Below are positions 1 to 6,208 of a DNA stretch of 64,000 nucleotides, in pieces. The translations under genes and the position numbers were made by a program. The notes under the pieces were generated by a model. That model saw only the letters and a list, made by a program, of their open reading frames with translations. It searched no databases and was not told the origin of the DNA. The stretch comes from Phycisphaeraceae bacterium (GTDB lineage: Bacteria; Planctomycetota; Phycisphaerae; Phycisphaerales; UBA1924): NCBI GenBank assembly GCA_019636795.1, contig JAHBWW010000002.1:558001-622000 (forward strand), read 5' to 3'. The first letter of the stretch is position 1, and each line of letters starts with the position of its first letter.

Positions 1-142
1 CGAAGTCCAACTTATGGTCATGGCAGGCTTGAATCGCGCCCATGGAGTACGCGCCCTTTGCGCCGCCGCCCTCCAAGACCAAGCCTCTTCGCATGCGGGG
101 CTTGTCCGTGAGATGCTCTTCGATTGGGGACACATGCTCCAT
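1..142 (-). CDS. patatin-like phospholipase (N-terminal part, runs off left edge)
   Basis: Only the first ~47 codons are inside the window. Reading leftward from an ATG at 142 (or the in-frame ATG at 94), the protein contains RGLVLEGGGAKGAYSMGAIQ. This matches the patatin oxyanion-hole signature GGGxxG followed by a helix, normally within the first 20 residues of patatin-family lipid acyl hydrolases. The Ser of the GxSxG motif and the catalytic Asp would lie beyond the edge. The same frame is closed by a stop at 155-157, so 142 is the farthest upstream ATG. No clear Shine-Dalgarno decides between 142 and 94. The family call rests on one strong motif; substrate and role cannot be told from this fragment. 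Confidence 0.72.
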   Translation of the reverse strand, partial: MEHVSPIEEHLTDKPRMRRGLVLEGGGAKGAYSMGAIQACHDHKLDF

Positions 143-288
143 TCGGTAAAGATGCTAGCCGGCCGTGGCCATCAAGTCGGCCTTAATCGCGCCCGGGAGG
201 TTGCTTAGATGCCGCTCGACGAGATGGTGCAAGTCCGTCGCGACCGTGTTGGCTATCCGACGGCGTCTGCCTCGTTCGTGGCGACTCG
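143..288. other. short region with no confident gene
   Basis: Between the patatin start and the terminator at 289-312 I see no supported gene. The minus strand has an open stretch ending at a stop at 155-157, whose last ~35 codons read like plausible protein (…ATDLHHLVERHLSNLPG…). It has no convincing start and may be the tail of a decayed gene. Confidence 0.4.
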
Positions 289-312
289 AAAAACCCCGGC
301 CAGTGGCCGGGG
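289..312 (-). terminator. Rho-independent terminator after the small gene at 339-719
   Basis: On the minus strand a near-perfect GC hairpin (CCCCGGCC…GGCCGGGG, stem at 294-312, loop of about three bases) is followed directly by TTTTT. It sits 27 bases downstream of the stop codon at 339, the expected place for an intrinsic terminator of the minus-strand accessory gene cluster. Confidence 0.8.
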
Positions 313-338
313 AAGCGGGATCGGGCGATCCCGTTTGG

Positions 339-719
339 TCAGGCGGGGTCCACCTGCTCTGGCCCCTTGTCGCGCAGGGCGTGGTACTCGGTCATCGCGT
401 CGAGGTGGACATCGATGCTCGCGGGGTAGGTGAGCTTGCCAATGCGTTCGACGATGCCGCGCTCGAGCAGGAAGGCGAGTGCCGTCGCGACCTGCGTGAC
501 GGGCTGGTCGATCGCTCCGGCGATGATTTCGACGGTGTCGCCTTCGCCGAACTCGTCGAAGCGATGCGCGACCGCCTCGAGCGACGCGAGCCTGCATCGG
601 TGCTGGTAAGGCTGGCCACGCCGGGGCGTGACGGCTCGGACGAGCATGCCCTTGTGATCAACGCTGAAGGACTCGACACGCTCGTGTTTGGTGTTGGTCG
701 TGGTCGTGGTCTTGGTCAC
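339..719 (-). CDS. small Thr-rich-start protein, possible winged-helix fold
   Basis: This is a 126-aa protein of unknown function. I chose the GTG at 719 because AGGGAG lies seven bases upstream; another GTG at 725 overlaps the stop of the preceding gene but sits only one base from that motif. Residues 1-12 are Thr/Lys-rich (VTKTTTTTNTKH), like the starts of the neighbouring genes. Residues ~45-105 alternate predicted helices with an Asp/Glu-rich turn and end in FLLERGIVERIGKLTYPA, which resembles the recognition helix and wing of a winged-helix DNA-binding domain; this is inference from pattern only. It is coupled to the HARE-HTH gene upstream and is followed by a strong terminator. Confidence 0.65.
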   Translation of the reverse strand: MTKTTTTTNTKHERVESFSVDHKGMLVRAVTPRRGQPYQHRCRLASLEAVAHRFDEFGEGDTVEIIAGAIDQPVTQVATALAFLLERGIVERIGKLTYPASIDVHLDAMTEYHALRDKGPEQVDPA

Positions 720-721
720 GC

Positions 722-1339
722 TCACGCTCCCTTCTTCGTGCTGGGTCCAGCTTCGAACAGCCCGCGATCGGTCTTGCGGAACCGGGCCGCGTCGCCCTTG
801 CTCGCGATCTCGCGGATGATCGCGGCGTACAGCGTGGCGTGGGGTGTCGCGCCGCTGGTGACCCAGCCGGCTGCGATGGCGCGTTCGGCGATGGCCTTGG
901 CGCTGAGCGGCTCGCGGGCCTCCGTCAGGACCTTGGCGGCGAGGTCGAGGCCGCTGGGCTTGCGGGCGCTGTCGGACTTCGGCTTGAGCGCTTTGGGCGC
1001 CTTGGCCCGTGTTTGGCCCACGCTCGCCCGTGTCGCGTCGTTGGGCGTGGGCGCGTCCTTGCCCAAGCGGATCTCGCCGTTGGCCACACGGGCCGCGTGG
1101 GCGGGACTGTGGCGTGCGGCGCCCGGCTCGCCCGCTTCGATGCGGTCGATGTTGGCATGAGCGATGGCGATCGCCTCTTTGCGGGCGCGTTCGCCCGCAG
1201 CCGTGCGCGCGTTGGCGTGGTCGGGCTTGGTGGTCGCCTTCTGGCTTGGCGTCGCCTTGCTCGTCTTCTTGGCGGCGGCCTTCTTCGTGCTCGCCTTCTT
1301 CTGCGTGGTCTTCTTCGTCGTGGTCGTCGTGGTCGTCAT
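722..1339 (-). CDS. HARE-HTH domain protein with lysine-rich histone-like tail
   Basis: The protein has about 205 aa. The ATG at 1339 has AGGAG at a normal spacing (1347-1351); the ATG at 1345 is too close to it. Residues 1-60 are a low-complexity Thr/Lys/Ala tail resembling histone H1 or bacterial nucleoid-protein tails. Residues ~130-200 (GLDLAAKVLTEAREPLSAKAI…TLYAAIIREI…RFRKTDRGLFEA) match the HARE-HTH module found in HB1/ASXL proteins, RNA polymerase delta and restriction enzymes, which binds DNA or reads modified DNA. The GTG overlap with the downstream gene suggests translational coupling. This is probably an accessory nucleoid or regulatory protein of plasmid or phage ancestry. The domain call is good; the function is unknown. 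Confidence 0.78.
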   Translation of the reverse strand: MTTTTTTTKKTTQKKASTKKAAAKKTSKATPSQKATTKPDHANARTAAGERARKEAIAIAHANIDRIEAGEPGAARHSPAHAARVANGEIRLGKDAPTPNDATRASVGQTRAKAPKALKPKSDSARKPSGLDLAAKVLTEAREPLSAKAIAERAIAAGWVTSGATPHATLYAAIIREIASKGDAARFRKTDRGLFEAGPSTKKGA

Positions 1340-1360
1340 GGTCATGCTCCTTTGCGTTCC

Positions 1361-1392
1361 AAAAACAGCGAAGCCCGCAACACGCGGGCTTC
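1361..1392 (-). terminator. hairpin plus T-run at the end of the DUF6900-like gene
   Basis: On the minus strand GAAGCCCGC-(5 nt)-GCGGGCTTC (1370-1392) is followed a few bases later by TTTTT (1361-1365). The stem overlaps the stop codon of the gene at 1391-1615, so it may attenuate read-through into the HARE-HTH gene rather than end the transcript completely. Confidence 0.55.
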
Positions 1393-1615
1393 AGATGGGT
1401 CGGATCTCGATGTCCCGTTTGCATGCCGGGCACGTGATTCGTGTTGGCGGGGCTGCCTTGCGGCCCGCTTCGTACGCCCGCTCGAGCGCGTCTTTGATCG
1501 CGCAGACCGAAAGGTCGTGGAAGTCGAGACGGTCTGCGTTGCGGGACTCGAGCGTCTCAAGGTCGAGCACCTCGCGGGCGATGCGGTCGATGGCGTTGTC
1601 GCGTGTCTTGTTCAT
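1391..1615 (-). CDS. DUF6900-like small protein
   Basis: This 74-aa protein has an N-terminal helical part (REVLDLETLESRNADRLDFH, then AIKDALERAYEAGRKAA), which I recognise as the pattern of the small DUF6900 family found on plasmids and mobile regions. It ends in a CPAC motif (CPACKRDIEIRP) that could form half of a zinc site. The function of the family is not known. It lies between two other small minus-strand accessory genes with gaps of 27 and 45 bases and is probably co-transcribed with them. The family name is from memory of the sequence pattern and should be confirmed by a profile search. Confidence 0.65.
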   Translation of the reverse strand: MNKTRDNAIDRIAREVLDLETLESRNADRLDFHDLSVCAIKDALERAYEAGRKAAPPTRITCPACKRDIEIRPI

Positions 1616-1642
1616 GGTCGCGTCTCCGTTCGTGGTTGGTGC

Positions 1643-1915
1643 TCAGCGCTGCTCGTCGCATGCGTTCGCGTCGTTGAGAAACTCCTCGATCGCGTTGCGG
1701 TCCATTCCGCTCATGAACTCGACCAGGTTGATCAGGTCGTCGCGGATCTTGCCGAGGTCGGCCACCATGCCCCAGCTCTTGGTGCCGTCGCCCTTCTTGT
1801 TGGCGTGGGCGGCGAGTTCCATTCCGAGGACGTCGATCAGCCGGGCGATGTCGGTGTCGTGCGCGGCGTAGGCGTCGGCTGCGGTCTTCTTCGTGGTCGT
1901 GTTCGTGCTCGTCAT
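1643..1915 (-). CDS. hypothetical small acidic protein, first gene of the accessory cluster
   Basis: This is a 90-aa unrecognised protein. It starts with the same kind of Thr/Lys run (MTSTNTTTKKTAAD) as its two larger neighbours. The rest is predicted helical with an acidic surface (TDIARLIDVLGMELAAH…DLGKIRDDLINLVEFMSGMDRNAIEEFLND). The ATG at 1915 is preceded by AGGGGACCTGCC, a GGGG-type ribosome site. It is the first gene of the minus-strand set, so a promoter should lie in 1916-2189, where I see no clear box. The shared Thr-rich start with genes of unrelated sequence points to a common way of making or recruiting these proteins. Confidence 0.6.
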   Translation of the reverse strand: MTSTNTTTKKTAADAYAAHDTDIARLIDVLGMELAAHANKKGDGTKSWGMVADLGKIRDDLINLVEFMSGMDRNAIEEFLNDANACDEQR

Positions 1916-2189
1916 GGCAGGTCCCCTTCGCGTGTGTGGCGGGGTCGTTCATTCGCCCCGCGTTACGCACATGAAGCCATGACATCGGGTAACATGCAAG
2001 CGGAATTCGCTGCCTTTCCGCTGGAATCTGCAGATTGTGCACAAGTCCCGCCGCATGTGGGCAAAGGAGGCTATCTGTGTCCGAACACATGCCCGAGATC
2101 GCGGACCAAGCCGCTCAGGATGGTGCGCCAGCACGCCGCGGTGCAATGGCCGTCTGTGTGATCAAGTAGCGAAGTCGCGACTCACATGA

Positions 2190-2774
2190 TCAATCAGGCT
2201 TCATCTTGAGCCTTTGCGCCAGCGCCCATTGCCGCCAAGTGTCGGATTCGCCGCGCAGGGCGATGTCGTCGAGCAGGGCTGGGGTGCGGTCGTCGGTGCG
2301 GCCGGTGCGCAGTTGCAGCCGGGCCAGGGCTTGAGCGCTCTGGATGTGGCCGGGGAAGACCGCCAGCGCGGTGTCGTAGGCGGCGAGGGCTTCATCGGTG
2401 CGGCCGGCACGTTCGAGGGTCAGGGCGAGGTTCATGCGGGGGTCGGGGTGGCCGGGCATGAGCTTGCGCGCCCACTCAAACTCCGAAGCCGCCTCGTAAA
2501 GCATGCCGCGCGACAGATACACGATGCCGAGGTTGTTGTGGGCCGGGCCGTAGTAGAGATCCGCCGTGAGCGCCTCACGCAGAAGTCGCTCAGCCTTGTC
2601 GGGATGCCGCTCCATCTGCTCGATGGCCTGCTCGGTCAGCTGCTGCGCGAGCACCGTGTTGCGAGAGACTTCGGATGGTGTTGCATAGGGGCTGCTGACG
2701 GGTTGTTGCTGCGCCGAGCAGCCGCCGAGCAGCATCAGCAGGACCACGCAGCATCCACTCATGGTGCGGCTCAT
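2190..2774 (-). CDS. TPR-repeat lipoprotein at the end of the type II secretion operon
   Basis: This 194-aa protein starts at an ATG at 2774 that overlaps the stop of the GspM-like gene (ATGA), so it is the last gene of the secretion operon. It has a lipoprotein signal with lipobox LLGGC around residue 20, then an Ala/Leu-rich helical region. Tetratricopeptide repeats are visible as GPAHNNLGIVYLSRGMLYEAASEFEWA… and DPRMNLALTLERAGRTDEALAAYDTAL. The position and lipid anchor suggest a pilotin- or scaffold-like accessory of the secretion machine, by analogy with PilF/PilW-type TPR lipoproteins. That role is inferred; the TPR and lipobox are visible. Confidence 0.8.
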   Translation of the reverse strand: MSRTMSGCCVVLLMLLGGCSAQQQPVSSPYATPSEVSRNTVLAQQLTEQAIEQMERHPDKAERLLREALTADLYYGPAHNNLGIVYLSRGMLYEAASEFEWARKLMPGHPDPRMNLALTLERAGRTDEALAAYDTALAVFPGHIQSAQALARLQLRTGRTDDRTPALLDDIALRGESDTWRQWALAQRLKMKPD

Positions 2775-3295
2775 CGAGCATCCTGCCTTTCGCGCGCTTC
2801 GTGCGCGATCATGGTGAGTACTGCCAGCACCGCCATGTCGCCGCCGTGCGCGGCGTCCGATCGCTGCGGTCTCAGATCGATCGCCGCGATCACCCATTGC
2901 GGCTCTTCGGCTCGCCACAGATTCAGGAATCGGCCCAGATCGCGGAGCGATGGTGCCTGGAGCGTCAACGTTGCGCGGCGCTGCACGGCTTGAGACGTGC
3001 CTAGCGCTTTGAGCACGCGCTCGGATTCGGGCGAGACATTCATGATAGCGCTGCTGGCCAGACCCGCCCGAGCCGCGACCGACGCGATGCGAGTGGTCAG
3101 AAGACGATCTGACGCTGGCGCGTCGGCCTCGGGCAGTGAGCGCAGCGCTTCGATATGTCTGGCGATGTCCTGCACCCGCGCCTGCGTCGCGCTTGCCTGC
3201 TCGTGTGCCGCTCGCCAGCGCGGGATGGTGCCAAGCAACATGGTGACCGATGCCATGATCGCGACGATCCAGATCAGGACAATGCTGCGGGTCAT
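2771..3295 (-). CDS. GspM/PilO-like inner-membrane secretion protein
   Basis: This 174-aa protein has one N-terminal transmembrane segment (residues ~4-23, IVLIWIVAIMASVTMLLGTI). A coiled-coil-like stretch follows (RAAHEQASATQARVQDIARHIEALRSL) and then a small alpha/beta domain ending near residue 165. This is the plan of GspM/PilO proteins, which pair with GspL/PilN in the inner-membrane platform of type II secretion or type IV pilus machines. Sequence identity to named members is low, so the call rests on topology and on the neighbours: GspL-like upstream (ATGA overlap), TPR lipoprotein downstream. PilO is the main alternative name. Confidence 0.65.
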   Translation of the reverse strand: MTRSIVLIWIVAIMASVTMLLGTIPRWRAAHEQASATQARVQDIARHIEALRSLPEADAPASDRLLTTRIASVAARAGLASSAIMNVSPESERVLKALGTSQAVQRRATLTLQAPSLRDLGRFLNLWRAEEPQWVIAAIDLRPQRSDAAHGGDMAVLAVLTMIAHEARERQDAR

Positions 3296-4143
3296 GGGCC
3301 AGCCTCCGCGCGGCGCGAGCGGGTGGCGTCGGGCCTCAGGCGCAGGGCGATGCGCGACAAGCCGCGGGCGCTGCTGAGGCGAGGCTCTTCGAGACGCCAG
3401 CCTGCGGGGGCCGAGATCGCTTCAAGCAGAGTCGCTGGATCGGCCGAGGTCGAGACCGCGATCTGGATATCGGCCTCGGCGACATTGATCGATTCGACAA
3501 AGGCATCGGTCGCATCGGGCCAGGCTGAGAGCACCAGCGCCAGCGCGATCGTTGCATCGGCGGGCAGCGAAAGGGCCGAGGCGAGCTGCAGGCGATCCTG
3601 ACGCTGGGCGAGTTCACGCTCGAGAGCCTCCGCATCGACGTTGGCGGCCTGGAGCATCTGCTCGATGGCTGTCTGGCCACGGTTGGCGCTGGCGTGATGC
3701 GACTGCGCACGCCGCTCAAGCCCGAGCGCCATCATCGCTGCGCACAGCAGCAGCGTTGCGGCGTACACGGTGTGTCGGACGGTGCGCTGCCGAGTCAGGC
3801 TGCGCGGTGCAAACCGACCGACCAGAAAGTTCAGACGCGATGGATCGAGGTCGCTGTCGAGCCACTCGGGCAGCGTTGCAGGTTGCAGCGAGATGACGTC
3901 TCGTCCCGATGGGTCGGACCAGACGTGTTGGATGTCTGACGCAGAGACCGCGCAGACGATGGTCTGGCCACGCCCGTCGCGCGCTGCCACCATAGACAGC
4001 GTGTCGGCATCGCTCGGGATGTCGGCTGCGGCCTCGTGAAGCAGGCCCGCAGCCGCCGGGCCATCCTTGCACCGCACCGGCCACTCCACGACCGACCAGA
4101 AGCAGCGCTGCGGCGACCAGGTCACGATGCGCTCGCTGCTCAT
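3292..4143 (-). CDS. GspL/PilN-like secretion platform protein
   Basis: This 283-aa protein has an N-terminal cytoplasmic part (residues ~1-125) that looks like a shortened actin-like GspL domain. A transmembrane segment (residues ~127-145, VYAATLLLCAAMMALGLE), a coiled coil (IEQMLQAANVDAEALERELAQRQDRL) and a ferredoxin-like C-terminal part of ~100 residues follow. GspL links the GspE ATPase to GspM and the pseudopilus. The gene overlaps the GspC-like gene upstream and the GspM-like gene downstream by four bases each, so the three should be translated together. It is shorter than proteobacterial GspL (~400 aa). The assignment relies on topology and context. Confidence 0.62.
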   Translation of the reverse strand: MSSERIVTWSPQRCFWSVVEWPVRCKDGPAAAGLLHEAAADIPSDADTLSMVAARDGRGQTIVCAVSASDIQHVWSDPSGRDVISLQPATLPEWLDSDLDPSRLNFLVGRFAPRSLTRQRTVRHTVYAATLLLCAAMMALGLERRAQSHHASANRGQTAIEQMLQAANVDAEALERELAQRQDRLQLASALSLPADATIALALVLSAWPDATDAFVESINVAEADIQIAVSTSADPATLLEAISAPAGWRLEEPRLSSARGLSRIALRLRPDATRSRRAEAGP

Positions 4144-4610
4144 GACCCGCCTCCGGCAAGCAACAAGGCCACCGTGCGCTCCCCATCGCGCACCACGATG
4201 CCCAAGCGGTCGATCGACTCGATGATCCGCCCGCGCGCAATCTCCTGCCCCACACCGACCGAGACCAGCACATCGCGATCCGGGTCATAGAGCACAGCGC
4301 GCGGCGATCCGGCCTCATCGACGATCGCGATGAGTTGCAGTTTTAGTGGCGGGGGCGGCGGCAGCGGTTTGGGCGCTGCGACCTCGACCGGCGGCGGAGC
4401 GACATACCAGATCGGGACGCCAAAGGCCGACAGGTCCAGTGGCTCGAGTTGAAGACCGTGCGCTAGGCCAGCCACCTCATCGGTCCTGATCACGACCTCG
4501 CCCGATGGCAACGGCCAGAGCGACCAGACCAGAGCGGTCAGCACCGCGCCCGCGCACACCGCAGCGTGCCTCACCCAGCGCGGCGAGCGCAGCGTCCCGT
4601 GCTCCCTCAT
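4140..4610 (-). CDS. GspC-like secretion coupling protein
   Basis: This 156-aa protein has a transmembrane segment (residues ~14-32), a Pro-rich linker (PKPLPPPPPLKLQL) and a beta-rich C-terminal domain (LQLIAIVDEAGSPRAVLYDPDRD…VGVGQEI…IIESIDRLGIVVRDGERTVALLL). The C-terminal domain has the pattern of the GspC homology region, which contacts the secretin. No PDZ domain follows, so it is a short form. Its position between gspE and gspL-like genes fits a type II secretion system; PilP (type IV pili) has a similar fold and is an alternative. Starts and stops overlap at both ends. Confidence 0.68.
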   Translation of the reverse strand: MREHGTLRSPRWVRHAAVCAGAVLTALVWSLWPLPSGEVVIRTDEVAGLAHGLQLEPLDLSAFGVPIWYVAPPPVEVAAPKPLPPPPPLKLQLIAIVDEAGSPRAVLYDPDRDVLVSVGVGQEIARGRIIESIDRLGIVVRDGERTVALLLAGGGS

Positions 4611-6208
4611 GTCTCAAGCTCCTCGCTCGCGTCGATGACGCGCGAGAGCTCGGCCTGCGTCGACACGCCTGAAGCCACCAGCGACAGCCCGTGCTCATGC
4701 AACGTGCGCATCCCGCGCGAGCGGGCCAGCGCCAGGATCTCGTTGGCCGGGGCGCGGTTGCTGATCATCGAGCGCAGCGCGGTATCCAGCACCAGCAGCT
4801 CAAAGAGCCCCGTCCGGCCCTCAAAGCCCGTCATCAGGCACGCCTCGCACCCGCGCCCGTCGCAGGCACCGTGCACCGTCCGCACCAGCCGCTGCGCCAA
4901 GACCGCACAGAGCGATGATGACACCAGAAACGGCTCGACGCCCAGATCAAGCAGACGCGCGATCGCACTGGCTGAATCGCTCGTGTGCAAGGTCGAGAGC
5001 ACCAGATGCCCCGTCAGACTCGCCTGCACCGCAATGCGGGCCGTCTCCTCGTCGCGGATCTCGCCGACCATGATCACATCAGGATCCTGCCGCAAAATGT
5101 GCCGCAGCCCCGTGGCAAACGTGACATTCTTCTTCGGATCGACCTGCGTCTGGCTGATCGCAAGCCCGGCTCCCGAGAGGTCATACTCGACCGGGTCTTC
5201 GACCGTGACCATGTTGAGTTCGCAGCCGCGCATCGAGCCGCCCGCGTTGGTGGCGCTGATCCACGCCAGGCTCGCGTACAGCGTCGTCGTCTTGCCGCTG
5301 CCCGTGGGCCCCGTCGAGAGCACGATGCCGCTGGTGCGCGCGATCTGCGCCAGGTACGCACGCTCAAGATCATCAGTCATGCCCAGACTTGCAAAGCTCG
5401 ACAGGTGCGGCGAGCGCGCGGGATCAAGCAGGCGCAGGACCACCCGCTCGCCATACACGCTCGGCAGCGTGCTGATGCGCAGGTCCGCCTGCCGACCAGC
5501 AGCCGACGCGTGCCGCCCGCCGGCGCGACCGATCGAGACCGAGGCCCGGCCATCCTGGGGCGCACGCCGCTCGGCCACATCCAGACCCGCCATCACCTTG
5601 ATCCGGCTGACCACACTCGCCGCCACCGACGACGGAAGCTCACGCATCGTGTGCAGCGAGCCATTGAGCCGGTAGCGCACCAGCGTGCGGTCGCGCAGCG
5701 GCTGAAGATGCACATCGCTCGCGCCGCGCACCAGCGCTTCAAACAGCACCAGGTCGACCAGCCGCACCGCCGGAGCCTTGCCGTGCGTACTCAAGAGATC
5801 GCGCTCGGCATCGCGCACGGCCAGATCCAGATCCCCCGCGACATCCTCGCCGCCCTCAATGACGATCGCTTCCTCAGCCTCGCGCTCTTCGCTGCGCTCA
5901 GCCGCATACGCCCGGTCAATGGCGATCGCCAGATCTTCGGCCGGACAGGTGCGGACATCGACCGCGCAGCCCAGACGCACCCCGATATTGAAGATCGCCG
6001 CGGGCCGCGTCTGGGCCGAGGCCAGAAGCAGCTCGACGCCTTCACGGCACCCGGCGCTGAGCACCAGGTGCCGACGCGCAAACTCGTGGTCGATCAGGCG
6101 CATAAACGTCTCGCTCGGCCGCGCCGTGCCCGCTGTCCATGCCGCCGTGGCCGTCATGGCCGGCGCAGAACCCGGTCCCGCATCCACATCAGTCGCTGGC
6201 GCGCTCAC
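4607..6208 (-). CDS. gspE: type II secretion ATPase GspE
   Basis: This 533-aa protein is the hexameric motor ATPase that drives pseudopilus assembly at the inner membrane. Visible are the N2 domain with arginine-rich motifs (~145-265), Walker A GPTGSGKTT (300-308), the Asp box, Walker B DPDVIMVGEIRDEE (375-388) and the His box GHLVLSTLHTSD (400-411). In the C-terminal zinc-motif region three Cys remain (449, 454 and 457) in CDGRGCEACLMTGFEGRTG, instead of the usual four. The first ~120 residues are Ala-rich and poorly conserved. It overlaps gspD upstream and the GspC-like gene downstream by four bases. PilB or PulE names are equivalent at family level. Confidence 0.93.
   Translation of the reverse strand: MSAPATDVDAGPGSAPAMTATAAWTAGTARPSETFMRLIDHEFARRHLVLSAGCREGVELLLASAQTRPAAIFNIGVRLGCAVDVRTCPAEDLAIAIDRAYAAERSEEREAEEAIVIEGGEDVAGDLDLAVRDAERDLLSTHGKAPAVRLVDLVLFEALVRGASDVHLQPLRDRTLVRYRLNGSLHTMRELPSSVAASVVSRIKVMAGLDVAERRAPQDGRASVSIGRAGGRHASAAGRQADLRISTLPSVYGERVVLRLLDPARSPHLSSFASLGMTDDLERAYLAQIARTSGIVLSTGPTGSGKTTTLYASLAWISATNAGGSMRGCELNMVTVEDPVEYDLSGAGLAISQTQVDPKKNVTFATGLRHILRQDPDVIMVGEIRDEETARIAVQASLTGHLVLSTLHTSDSASAIARLLDLGVEPFLVSSSLCAVLAQRLVRTVHGACDGRGCEACLMTGFEGRTGLFELLVLDTALRSMISNRAPANEILALARSRGMRTLHEHGLSLVASGVSTQAELSRVIDASEELET

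Noticed and set aside
1949-2146. 65-aa minus-strand open frame upstream of the accessory cluster
   Set aside because: It has no ribosome site and no recognisable content, and it more probably holds the promoter region of the gene at 1643-1915.
839-2161. 440-aa open frame on the plus strand over the accessory genes
   Set aside because: It lies antisense to three minus-strand genes with ribosome sites and a recognised HARE-HTH domain. Its translation is Arg/Gly/Val-rich with no domain, typical of an antisense frame in GC-rich DNA.
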